Part shown: one piece after another, positions 1 through 8,042 of the stretch
Numbering within the stretch: the stretch's first letter is position 1
Layout: each line of letters opens with the position of its first letter
DNA from: Lutibacter sp. B2
GTDB taxonomy: Bacteria; Bacillota; Clostridia; Peptostreptococcales; Thermotaleaceae
Assembly (NCBI GenBank): GCA_015686845.1
Contig: JADPRS010000033.1
Coordinates: 1 to 37,188 of the forward strand
Length of the DNA stretch: 37,188 nt
Direction of reading: 5' to 3'
Notes under the pieces: generated by a model
Databases searched by the model: none
Told to the model about the DNA's origin: nothing
Seen by the model: the letters and a program-made list of their open reading frames with translations, nothing else
Made by a program: the position numbers and the translations under genes

Positions 1-33
1 AAATGTGCATAAATTTTTAATTAAATTACCTGT

Positions 34-200
34 CTACTTGACATGTATCAGTTCAATCATTACATCAGGAGCTTTTTTATTATAATTACTTGGAATAGAA
101 CCAGCATCCATGTAATACATGTTTCTGAACTTGTAATGATCTCCACATAATACTTTCAAAAAAATGCATACATTAATTTTTATCCGCACATAATACAAAA
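34..200 (-). pseudogene. Possible 3' end of an unidentified gene
   Basis: Read on the minus strand, one frame stays open for about 50 codons and ends in a TAG at 34-36. Its product has a non-random composition (it contains CGDHYKFRNMYYMDAG). No convincing start codon with a ribosome binding site is seen, because the upstream end runs into the leader of the yetF-like gene on the other strand. I do not recognise the family. It may be a remnant of a gene truncated by rearrangement, or chance. No function is claimed. Confidence 0.2.
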
Positions 201-219
201 TAGAATTGAGGTGAAATAA

Positions 220-912
220 TTGGATCTACCCTATATGATTAATTTAACTGTCGAATTAATTATTGGTTTTTTTGCATTACTTATAATTACTAAAATTTTA
301 GGAAAAACTCAAATAAATCAAATTACGCCCTTTGATTTTATATCTTCATTGGTATTAGGAGAGTTAGTAGGAAATGCTATTTATGATAAAGATATTAATG
401 CATTCTATATTTTATATGCAGTCTCCTTGTGGGCTTTATTATTATATATAATTGAAATATTAACACAAAAATTTAAAGGAACAAGAAGCTTTTTTGAAGG
501 CCAACCTTCTATTCTAATTAGAAATGGTCAAATTGATTTTAATGAATTAAAAAAAGAAAAACTAGATATAAATGAATTACAAGGTTTATTAAGATCAAAA
601 GATATATTTTCTATTCGTGAAATTCAATATGCTATTTTAGAAACAAATGGCTCAATTAGTGTTCTAAAAAAATCAAAATATGATAATCCTACAAATGAAG
701 ATTTGAATTTACCAGAAAAACCTATATATTTACCAGTGACCGTTATACTAGATGGAGAAATTTTATGGGATAATGTTCAAGCTTGTGGATTTAATGAAAA
801 ATGGATCAAAAAACAGCTTCATGCGAATAAAATAAGTAAAATAAAAGAAGTTTTTTATGCTGAATGGAAGAAAGATGAAGGACTTCATATCATACAAAAA
901 AAAGGGAGCTGA
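220..912 (+). CDS. YetF/DUF421 family membrane protein
   Basis: A 230-residue protein with hydrophobic helices at about residues 7-25, 40-55 and 61-81, followed by a soluble domain of the YetF (DUF421) type. The pattern around residues 93-160 is typical: an ILIRNGQID strand, then a RSKDIFSIREIQ segment, then an AILETNGSISV strand. The family forms membrane-anchored homo-oligomers in Bacillus and Clostridia, several linked to spores, with no settled biochemical role. Translation starts at TTG 220, six bases after the Shine-Dalgarno GAGGTG (208-213); no ATG lies nearer the ribosome binding site. It appears to be monocistronic. The length is normal for the family. Family assignment is from motif recognition; function is unknown. 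Confidence 0.8.
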   Translation: MDLPYMINLTVELIIGFFALLIITKILGKTQINQITPFDFISSLVLGELVGNAIYDKDINAFYILYAVSLWALLLYIIEILTQKFKGTRSFFEGQPSILIRNGQIDFNELKKEKLDINELQGLLRSKDIFSIREIQYAILETNGSISVLKKSKYDNPTNEDLNLPEKPIYLPVTVILDGEILWDNVQACGFNEKWIKKQLHANKISKIKEVFYAEWKKDEGLHIIQKKGS

Positions 913-1022
913 TCAAAAAACTAGAATTTATAAAGTTTTAAAAATCAAATTACTTAAAGAAATTTAGATAAAAGGGGTGAGTCCACCAGAGCATGAATGA
1001 TCCACAACTAAATACAAACTCC

Positions 1023-1673
1023 TTATATGTTAGTTTCCCTCTTCTCCTTACTATCTAATACGTTTTCCCTTCTTAAATGATAATCATGTAGTTTGCTAAG
1101 CACGATCAAAGAAATTATGGCACCACATAATGCTAAAAACATATCCCATTGTGTATCCCATATATCCCCCTGTGTTCCTAAAAATGCTTCTGCAGCAGTC
1201 CCTGTTACTTCTGCAACAAACCATTCAATGAGTTCATACGTTGCACTTATTGCTAAACATATAGATACAATAATAAAATTTAGCAATTTCCCTTTTTCTA
1301 ATGTAGATTTACGTAAAAGTATTTCTCTTGTGATCATAGCAGGTACAAAACCTTGAACAAAATGACCTAATCTATCATAATAATTTCTACTCAAATCCAA
1401 ACTATCTTTAATCCAATTAAAAAGAGGCATCTCTGCATAAGTATAGTGACCACCAATAACCAAAATAATTGCATGAATCCATATTAATACATATAAAAGA
1501 TTGGATAATCTAAACCTCTTAAAAGTAAGTGTAATTATAATGAATCCAATTACTGCTGGAAAAACCTCTAAAAACCATGTAAATAGATCCTTAGGATTTA
1601 TGAATGACCAGCCTAATATTCCAATAAAACTTACGGTTAAAATGTAATATAACAATTTATTATTTTTATCCAT
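1023..1673 (-). CDS. YjdF/DUF2238 family polytopic membrane protein
   Basis: A 216-residue integral membrane protein with about six hydrophobic segments. It carries the family hallmarks: a NYYDRLGHFVQGF motif near residues 97-109, an acidic helix with SATYELIEWF near 143-152, and a GTQGDIWDTQWDM motif near 166-178 just before the last membrane helix. These conserved acidic and histidine residues inside or near the membrane define the DUF2238 (YjdF) family, whose biochemical role is not established. The start ATG at 1673 follows a purine-rich AGGAGC on the minus strand. It is divergent from the RimK-like gene at 1984 and shares a 310-base intergenic region with it. Confidence 0.85.
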   Translation of the reverse strand: MDKNNKLLYYILTVSFIGILGWSFINPKDLFTWFLEVFPAVIGFIIITLTFKRFRLSNLLYVLIWIHAIILVIGGHYTYAEMPLFNWIKDSLDLSRNYYDRLGHFVQGFVPAMITREILLRKSTLEKGKLLNFIIVSICLAISATYELIEWFVAEVTGTAAEAFLGTQGDIWDTQWDMFLALCGAIISLIVLSKLHDYHLRRENVLDSKEKRETNI

Positions 1674-1983
1674 ATAATAGCTCCTTTGATTTAAATTCGT
1701 TTTCTATCCCTTTTAGGATAGTATTTTTGACCCGCAGTTCCGTAATTTCTACTTAATACGATATAATTCTACATTACAACAATATGGACGATTTTACAAT
1801 TCTAAATAATCTTTAAACTCCTTGAATTTTATGTATACACAAATTAATGATATGTTTAACACAGAATATATAGAATGATTATGTAGATGAATTTTTGGGT
1901 ATTATATATATTATATCTACTAAGCATTATTCAGGGGTATGTAGAATGAAGATATTATAATATTGTATAAGGGGAGAAAACAA
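1674..1983. other. Divergent intergenic region
   Basis: 310 bases without a gene separate the divergent yjdF-like and RimK-like genes and should hold both promoters. A small inverted repeat (CTATCC and GGATAG around 1705-1722) is visible. A weak TTGACC-like hexamer follows near 1727. I see no convincing consensus promoter, riboswitch or coding remnant. Confidence 0.4.
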
Positions 1984-2892
1984 ATGATAGGTTGGATCAT
2001 TTATAGCGAAAATGAAACGGAAATCGTATCAGAAAGACATGAAGTGAATAGATTTCTTGAAGAAGCCGAAGAAAAAGGAATACAGCTACGCGTATTGACA
2101 CCAAAACAAATAGATTTGTTTGTTACAAGTCAAAATAGAAAAAGCATATTAGTGAGCGGGGAAACGACGAAATTACCTGATTTTGTTCTCCCACGAATGG
2201 GCGCAGGAACAACTTATTTTGCGCTAGCTGTTATTAGACATTTAGAGCGTTTAGGTGTTCCTTGTATTAATTCATCACATCCGATAGAAATAGTAAAGGA
2301 TAAGCTTTATACACAACAAATACTAGCTGAAAATAGTTTTCCTGTGCCTAAAACAATGTTGGCCAAATTTCCAGTAAATGTTGATTTGATAGAAAAAAAT
2401 ATTGGTTTTCCCGCAGTAATAAAAACCCTGTATGGAACACAGGGCAAAGGTGTATTTTTATCAAATACTAAAAAATCTTTTAAAGATTTAATGCAATTAG
2501 TAGAAATAACTAATTCTAATGTTAATATTATTATACAAGAATTCATAAAGGATAGTTATGGTAGGGATTTAAGAGTATTAGTCGTTGGAGGACGTGCTAT
2601 TGCTTGTATGGAACGAACAGCTCCAGAAGATGAATTTAAAGCCAACTTCTCAAATGGTGGGTCCGTAAAAAAATATGAATTAACGCCTGAAATTGAATGG
2701 TTAGCAACGGAAGCTTGTAAAATAACTGGTTTAGAAATAGGTGGCGTAGATTTACTATTTGATGGGGAACATTATAAAATATGTGAAATAAATTCTGCAC
2801 CAGGATTTAAAGGAATTGAATCATGCTGTGACATAAATGTAGCACAAGAAATTTTTGAATACCTAAAAATAAGATTCGGTATTTTTGAATAA
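1984..2892 (+). CDS. RimK-like ATP-grasp ligase (alpha-L-glutamate ligase family)
   Basis: A 302-residue ATP-grasp enzyme of the RimK class, which joins an amino acid (often glutamate) to a carboxyl group through an acyl phosphate. An N-terminal pre-ATP-grasp domain (1-90) leads into the ATP-binding core. The core shows the glycine-rich loop (KTLYGTQGKGV), the DLRVLVVGG strand, and the metal-binding GGVDLLFDG and CEINSAPGFKGIE motifs near the C-terminus. I chose ATG 1984 because AAGGGGAG at 1969-1976 lies seven bases before it; an upstream in-frame TTG (1963) has no ribosome binding site. Its stop overlaps the start of the GNAT gene (TAATG), so the two are translationally coupled and likely work on one substrate. 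The substrate is unknown; ribosomal protein S6, a cofactor or a small peptide are all possible. Confidence 0.85.
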   Translation: MIGWIIYSENETEIVSERHEVNRFLEEAEEKGIQLRVLTPKQIDLFVTSQNRKSILVSGETTKLPDFVLPRMGAGTTYFALAVIRHLERLGVPCINSSHPIEIVKDKLYTQQILAENSFPVPKTMLAKFPVNVDLIEKNIGFPAVIKTLYGTQGKGVFLSNTKKSFKDLMQLVEITNSNVNIIIQEFIKDSYGRDLRVLVVGGRAIACMERTAPEDEFKANFSNGGSVKKYELTPEIEWLATEACKITGLEIGGVDLLFDGEHYKICEINSAPGFKGIESCCDINVAQEIFEYLKIRFGIFE

Positions 2893-3395
2893 TGATAAAA
2901 ACCCATACAATAAACAATTTAAATTCAAGTAAAAAAAATGGTTCAAAAGATCATAAAGAAATTGCTCTACAAATAGCTAAATTAGCAAGTGATAGTATGA
3001 CATACTCAAACAATCATACGTACTCAAAAGAAGAAATGGAAGGGTTAAGTCGTAATAAAACAGCTGAATCCATGTTAGATTTGATCAATAGATCTTATGT
3101 AGTTTATTTAACGAATGAAAAAGATGAATTAATTGGCTGTGGCATGGTGGTTAAACAAGATCATCTCTACTTTATAAAGACCTTACATATTAGACCAGAT
3201 TATAGAGGGCTAGGGTATGCACAGAAAATATGTGATCTTGGTGAGGAATTTCTTAGGACTATAGGAGAAAAGGAAGTATATATAGAATCCTTAAAATATC
3301 CAAAAACCATTGCATTTTACCAAAAACGAGGTTTTGTTGAAATTCCATCATACCGATTATTAAAATACACCGTATTTATGATCAAAAAAATATAG
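2892..3395 (+). CDS. GNAT family N-acetyltransferase
   Basis: A 167-residue acetyl-CoA-dependent acyltransferase fold. The acetyl-CoA pyrophosphate-binding motif A is clear (RPDYRGLGYAQKI), followed by the family's C-terminal AFYQKRGF motif. The N-terminal 45 residues are polar and may form a helical extension. The start ATG overlaps the stop of the RimK-like ligase by one base, which indicates coupled expression. The last five codons and the stop (3378-3395) fall inside the DNA repeat shared with the gyrB 3' end, so this C-terminus is either ancestral (GNAT once abutted gyrB) or was supplied by the rearrangement. The acyl acceptor cannot be predicted. Confidence 0.85.
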   Translation: MIKTHTINNLNSSKKNGSKDHKEIALQIAKLASDSMTYSNNHTYSKEEMEGLSRNKTAESMLDLINRSYVVYLTNEKDELIGCGMVVKQDHLYFIKTLHIRPDYRGLGYAQKICDLGEEFLRTIGEKEVYIESLKYPKTIAFYQKRGFVEIPSYRLLKYTVFMIKKI

Positions 3396-3671
3396 CTATG
3401 GAGTAACTCCATAGCTATACATCTAAATTACTTACATATTTAGCATTGCTTTCAATAAAATCTCTTCTAGGCTTTACTTTATCGCCCATAAGCATGGTAA
3501 ATACTTCATCTGCTAACGCTGCATCATCTACTGTAACTTGAACTAGCGTTCTCTTTTCTGAATCCATAGTTGTTTCCCATAACTGTTCTGGATTCATTTC
3601 TCCTAGACCTTTACCTTTGTATCTTTGTATTGATATTCCATTTCTTCCTATTTCATATAAAAGGTTTTCTA
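3378..3671 (-). pseudogene. gyrB: Duplicated 3' fragment of gyrB
   Basis: This stretch matches 14917-15204, the end of the intact gyrB plus its terminator, in the same orientation. By eye there are about 12 substitutions over 288 aligned bases, plus a 6-base tandem duplication (ACCTTT) that adds Gly-Lys within the RYKGLGEMN motif. The frame is still open for the last 80-odd GyrB residues and ends at the TAG 3415-3417. It lacks the ATPase domain and most of TOPRIM, so it cannot be a functional subunit. Homology stops sharply at 3671 and at 3378. The low divergence suggests a fairly recent duplication or conversion between copies. Confidence 0.93.
3391..3417 (-). terminator. Copy of the gyrB intrinsic terminator
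   Basis: A hairpin of ATAGCTATGGAG with its exact complement around a three-base loop, followed on the minus strand by a run of seven T. It is the duplicated counterpart of the terminator at 14931-14957. Here it also sits at the end of the plus-strand GNAT gene and may act for it. Confidence 0.7.
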
Positions 3672-3779
3672 TCAAAGCTTACAATTATTCTTCTATCCCT
3701 TTTCCTAGTAGGACAGCATTCTTCTTTAAGAGGTCAATTTGGGCATTCGTGATTTTTAGCAATATATTTTCAATTGATC

Positions 3780-4524
3780 TACCCATAGTAAAATTAAGGA
3801 AAAGTATATCCCGTATCAGCTTCAACTTCATCTATTTTTAAACCAAACTTCTCTCTTTGTACCTTTAATCGATCTATTTATGGAATGAAAACCTTTTGTT
3901 TTTCCATGTCTGTTTAAATAACCTGTTTCAGGATCTGTAATACTTTTTATTTGAATTTTTTTCCTGATTCTCCATCTGATTGTCTTATGTTATAAGCTAA
4001 AGCGCGTGCTCTAACATCTAGTTTTCTATTATATTCATCAAGACCTTCGTAGACTGTTACTATTTCCACTTTATGCTTTTATATGGGTTCAATCTGTGAC
4101 TATTAACTTTCCATCTACCAAGTTTGATTCCAAACATTATTTTATGATTGTATCGAAAATTTCTTGAAATAGATTCGAATTTTTAACGCGTCCATTTCTA
4201 TTTTTACACAGAGAAGTTCTATCAGTAATTTTTTCATTAATATCTATTCCTAAGAACCATCTTATGCTAAATTTACTTGTATTTCTTCCATGAGCTTTCT
4301 TTCAAAATTTATATTGTATAAAGCTACTAAAAGCATTATTTTTACTAAAACCACCGAATCTATAGAAGGTCTTCTAGTAGATGAATATAAAAAATTTTCT
4401 TTATCGTAAATAAATGAAAAATAAATTGCGATATGAATCTTTCTACGTAAGTGATTCTGTGGACCTAAATCATCTATATTGTAAAATTGAGTTTTGAATT
4501 TCTTGTTTTTGTTTTTCTTAGCAT
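3780..4524 (-). mobile_element. Degenerate IS1182-family transposase remnant
   Basis: Minus-strand reading from ATG 4524 (preceded by AGGAGAAGTGAC) gives successive pieces of an IS1182-type DDE transposase split by frameshifts and stops. An N-terminal piece contains DDLGPQNHLRRKI, RRPSIDSVVLVKIM and MEEIQVNLA. The next frame gives RWFLGIDINEKITDRTS and LFQEIFDTIIK. Then come NLVDGKLIVTD and ITDPETGYLNRHGKTKGFH, and finally KIDEVEADTGYTF. These follow the known order of the family's N-terminal and DDE regions. The C-terminal third is missing and no terminal inverted repeats are recognised. The element is dead and clearly older than the adjacent gyrB duplication. Confidence 0.85.
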
Positions 4525-5110
4525 GTCACTTCTCCTAATGATAAAATTTTTTTTACAAAATCTACACTTAGTATCAACATTCGACAAAAAAATCATTTAA
4601 CATCGTGTACTATATAATAGTCAAAATATAATTTATCTGAAGATATCCTTGCACTTGAAAATACTGCTCATGTAGAAAAAATATAGCTATATCCTATACA
4701 CTTACTTTAAAGGGGTGCTATAAAAATATCATTGAACATACTTGAAATAAATAAAATTAATAGTCATATTTCTATAAATGTATACGTTAGTGAAATATAT
4801 GTAAATAAAAAAGCTGTAGTCAGTTAATTTATTAATATAGATTAACTGACTACAGCTTTTTTATTAAGTTTATGGTTTATCATAGTTATCCTAGGATTAC
4901 CCCTTACACTTTTGCTCTTTTATGAGGGTGTTTCTGTTAAGACTATAATTATTACTTTTACAGTCTACAACGCTATTTTGCACTTATAACATAGACCTTC
5001 TATGTACACAGTATTTAAGAACTAGTTGAGTAACTGTATAAGAAAGAGGAGTTGATTATTAATAATAAGAAAAAGGTTTTATAAAAAGAGAGAAACAGGG
5101 GGAATATAAT
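4525..5110. other. Intergenic region with short coding-like remnants
   Basis: There is no intact gene. A short open frame near 4630-4686 ends in AENTAHVEKI-like residues followed by TAG but has no start. A strong perfect inverted repeat lies at 4807-4862 (listed separately). The leader of the zinc-ribbon vWA gene occupies the last 60 bases, with GGGGG at 5098-5102 as its ribosome binding site. Nothing else is recognisable. Confidence 0.4.
4807..4862. terminator. Orphan perfect 22-bp inverted repeat, terminator-like
   Basis: A 22-base arm starting AAAAAAGCTGTAG is perfectly repeated in inverse orientation after a 12-base loop and ends in six T. It would form a strong bidirectional intrinsic terminator. 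No intact gene reads into it from either side: the IS remnant on its left reads leftward away from it, and the vWA gene on its right reads rightward away from it. It may be what remains of a deleted gene, or an element end. Confidence 0.75.
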
Positions 5111-7024
5111 ATGCATTGTAATAATTGTGGTCATGATAATTTAGATACTGCTAAATTTTGTGTTAAATGTGGTATTGAATTAGAAAAATTGGAAAAAGAG
5201 CAAGATGATAATATGATAGATAACGTGAATAAAGGTCAATTTAATGAAACAAATATCAATGAAGTTGAAGGTAATATAGGTAAATTTAAGAAATTAAAAA
5301 TAAAACCAATTATATTAGGTGTATTTTTAGTAATGGTTTTAGCTGCAAGTATATTTTTTATAGGAAATGCACAAGAGAAAAAAATCAATGATTTTGCATC
5401 AAAAGTAAGTACACATGAAAAAGCATTTGAACAATATATTTTAACAGATGAAAAGCATGAAAAAGATGAATATAATGAACTTATAACGCTTAGTAAAGAA
5501 ATTATTTCTAATAAAAAAACGGATGAAATAAAGGGTTTTTTAAAGAAAATATCTGAATTAGATGATAAAATTTCCAATGCGAATAAAGGTGAATTAGAGG
5601 AAACTTTAAAACAATTAGAAAAAGAAGATATTTCTCGTGCCTATGATGATGAATTAGAGAAAATAAATGATTTGAAATTTAAAATAAAAGAAGATATTAA
5701 CAAAAAGCAGTACAAAAATGCAAATGAAAAAATGAATGAATTAGATGAAATAGTTAAGTATGTTGCTATAACAAATGATAATTTATCAATAGGTGTTGAA
5801 CAGGTAGATATTTCTGAATATCCTAAAATCAAATTATATTTAAACATAAAAGATAGATATACAAATCAAGTACCTTATGATTTAGAAAAAAGATTTTTTT
5901 ATTTATCAGAAAAATTAAGTAAGGATAATAATTACATAAAAAAAGAAATTAAAAAAGTATCTCAATTAAATGAAAAGGAAAGCTTAAATGTTAATATGGT
6001 AGCTGATGTTAGTGGCAGTATGGCAGGGGCACCTATTGATACTGCCAAATATATTATGAATAACTTCTTAGATAATGTTCAATTTGGAATAGGCGATAAA
6101 ATAGAATTAACTGCCTTTAGTGATGGCGTCTATACGCTAACAGATTTTACAACAAATAAGCAAATGATCAGTGATAAAATTAATTATTTAAATACAGGTG
6201 ATATGACAAGTCTTTATGATGCTTTATTTGCTGCTGTCAATAAAACCGCTATACAAAATGGAGCAAAATGTATTATAGCTTTTACAGATGGTATGGATAA
6301 TAATAGTAAATGCGGTCCACAAGATGTTCTAAATTTAGCGGATAGATATGGAATACCTATTTTTATAATTGGCATTGGAGATAGTATAGATGAAAGTACA
6401 TTGTCTAATATTGCATCAAAGACACATGGATTCTATTCAAATATTTTAAATATAAATGATATGGCTGAAATTTATAACAAAATATATAAACAACAAAAAG
6501 AACTTTATGTTTTAGAATATGAAATTACAAAGCCTCAAGACACATTTGATATTAGAAATATTAAAATTGATTTACAAACAAGAGAATTGGGAGGAATTTG
6601 CACATTTGATTATAAACCTAAATTACTATTGACTGCAAATAGTGAATTAAGTGGAATATCAGATGTTGATGATTTAATGGGAAGATATTTAAGCGGATAT
6701 ATAAATGCAATTAACAACCATGATTTTTCATATATAGAAAAATTCATAGTAAAAGATGGACCTTTATATAAAGAGGTTAAACCTTATATACAAAAGGATA
6801 TTAAAGAACAATTGCTTTCATATGAAGTGATAGATAAAAGTTATCCAGATGATAAAACATGCATAGTTAAAATTCATGACACATACGAAGTTGAAAATAA
6901 AATGGAACCATTACATATGAGAACTTTGGAATCAGAATATGTTTTGAAAAAGCAGTCTGATGGAAGTTGGAAATTTTATGCTTTTAATTCTAGGATAAAA
7001 ATACTCTCTAAGATAAATAGTTAA
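5111..7024 (+). CDS. Zinc-ribbon, membrane-anchored vWA protein with C-terminal NTF2-like domain
   Basis: A 637-residue protein. Cys3, Cys6, Cys17 and Cys20 form an N-terminal zinc ribbon, probably cytoplasmic. A single membrane helix follows at about 66-86. A lysine/glutamate-rich, probably coiled-coil stalk spans 90-215. A von Willebrand A domain covers about 290-470, with an intact MIDAS: D299-x-S301-x-S303, a Thr in GDMTSLYD and D393 in FTDGMD. Residues 520-637 resemble the NTF2-like C-terminal domain of TcaA-type proteins (GRYLSGYINAINNHDFSYI). With this topology the vWA and C-terminal domains face outside and could bind a metal-dependent protein or wall ligand. The start ATG is preceded by GGGGG eight bases upstream. 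It is separated from the minus-strand zinc-ribbon operon by a convergent terminator. Its function is unknown. Confidence 0.85.
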   Translation: MHCNNCGHDNLDTAKFCVKCGIELEKLEKEQDDNMIDNVNKGQFNETNINEVEGNIGKFKKLKIKPIILGVFLVMVLAASIFFIGNAQEKKINDFASKVSTHEKAFEQYILTDEKHEKDEYNELITLSKEIISNKKTDEIKGFLKKISELDDKISNANKGELEETLKQLEKEDISRAYDDELEKINDLKFKIKEDINKKQYKNANEKMNELDEIVKYVAITNDNLSIGVEQVDISEYPKIKLYLNIKDRYTNQVPYDLEKRFFYLSEKLSKDNNYIKKEIKKVSQLNEKESLNVNMVADVSGSMAGAPIDTAKYIMNNFLDNVQFGIGDKIELTAFSDGVYTLTDFTTNKQMISDKINYLNTGDMTSLYDALFAAVNKTAIQNGAKCIIAFTDGMDNNSKCGPQDVLNLADRYGIPIFIIGIGDSIDESTLSNIASKTHGFYSNILNINDMAEIYNKIYKQQKELYVLEYEITKPQDTFDIRNIKIDLQTRELGGICTFDYKPKLLLTANSELSGISDVDDLMGRYLSGYINAINNHDFSYIEKFIVKDGPLYKEVKPYIQKDIKEQLLSYEVIDKSYPDDKTCIVKIHDTYEVENKMEPLHMRTLESEYVLKKQSDGSWKFYAFNSRIKILSKINS

Positions 7025-7229
7025 AATATTATTATATATATACAAGTAAGCCATATTTTGGATATTACTTCCAATATACTTGAATAAGTTGGATATTTGT
7101 CATAAGTTACTTTAAATTCATAGTAGATATAATTAAACTCATTAATTTTCAAATTAATTGAACCTATCCATAAGGCGTCTTCAAAAAAATAACTAGTTAG
7201 TAGGACAGTCCTTTATTTCCCATAAAAAT

Positions 7230-7260
7230 AAAAATTCGACTAATACTTAGTCGAATTTTT
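7230..7260 (-). terminator. Intrinsic terminator overlapping the amidase stop
   Basis: A perfect 14-bp stem (AAAAATTCGACTAA with its complement) around the 3-base loop TAC. The amidase stop codon TAA lies inside the stem. T-rich tracts follow on both strands, so it can also stop transcription coming from the vWA gene on the plus strand. Confidence 0.85.
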
Positions 7261-8038
7261 TATTTTTTTTAAATTTGGCATAATCTTCAATACCATCTGC
7301 AATCTCTTGTATTAACATTTTTAGGTACTTTGGATTTGATAATTTTTGATCTTCATCTTTGTTCGTCATGAAACCCATTTCTGGTAAAAATACTGGTGCT
7401 TTTGACCAATTGAATCCTGTGATATCATCTCTATAGGATAAACCATTCACTTTAATCTTTTCATTTTGTTTCCAGCGTTTTAATACAAATTCAGCAACTT
7501 TTTTGCTATCTTCGCATGTATCTTTTATGTAAGGATTCTTTTTAGATGGAATCAATATAGATGCTCCTTTTGTACTACTACTATTAGATCCATCTGCATG
7601 TATTCGTATAAATAAATCTACTTTAGCTTTATTTGCAATTTCGGCTCTCTCTTTGTTACTTATGTTTACATCATTGGTAGTCCGAGTCATAACTACGGTC
7701 ATTCCTTTAGCTTCTAACTGTTCTTTTAAAATCAATCCTGCCTCTAAAGTAAGTACATATTCAGGTTTTTTAGTTACAACGCCAGTTGTACCCCCACTTA
7801 CTTTGATTTTTGTATTACTTGAACCCGGTCCAATAGGTTCTTTTTGTAAATTTGCCTTTCTCTGATGCCCCGGATCAATACATACAATAAATTGTTCTAT
7901 TTTGGGTGATTCTATTTGTACTAGTTCTACTTTTTCATTAGTCTGTATCCTAGAAGCTGAAAAAGTAATTGTTCTACTTAGTCCACATATCAACCCTATT
8001 ATTATTAATAAAGAATATACTAATTTTTTGTTCCTCAT
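7247..8038 (-). CDS. N-acetylmuramoyl-L-alanine amidase (Amidase_3, CwlD-like)
   Basis: A 263-residue exported amidase that cleaves the bond between MurNAc and L-Ala in peptidoglycan. Residues 7-26 form a signal peptide or membrane anchor. The Amidase_3 fold runs from about 50 to 258, with the zinc ligands and catalytic residues visible: His58 (CIDPGHQ), a Glu at about 93 or 99, His147 (RIHADG) and catalytic Glu220 (LPEMGFM). I chose ATG 8038, which follows AGAAGG seven bases upstream, over a longer frame reaching 8098. It begins five bases after the stop of the YARHG gene, so the two are probably translationally coupled. CwlD proper makes muramic delta-lactam in the spore cortex; this one sits in a zinc-ribbon envelope operon, so a different role in wall remodelling is possible. 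Confidence 0.85.
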   Translation of the reverse strand: MRNKKLVYSLLIIIGLICGLSRTITFSASRIQTNEKVELVQIESPKIEQFIVCIDPGHQRKANLQKEPIGPGSSNTKIKVSGGTTGVVTKKPEYVLTLEAGLILKEQLEAKGMTVVMTRTTNDVNISNKERAEIANKAKVDLFIRIHADGSNSSSTKGASILIPSKKNPYIKDTCEDSKKVAEFVLKRWKQNEKIKVNGLSYRDDITGFNWSKAPVFLPEMGFMTNKDEDQKLSNPKYLKMLIQEIADGIEDYAKFKKNKKFD

Positions 8039-8042
8039 ATTG

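Noticed and set aside
4670-4692. AAAAAATATAGCTAT near 4675 resembles the gyrB terminator border, a possible third repeat copy
   Set aside because: The shared stretch is only about 15 AT-rich bases and flanks do not match, so chance is the simpler explanation.
5236-5847. Minus-strand open frames of 68-113 codons inside the vWA gene
   Set aside because: They are antisense shadows of an AT-rich gene, with no ribosome binding sites and low-complexity products.
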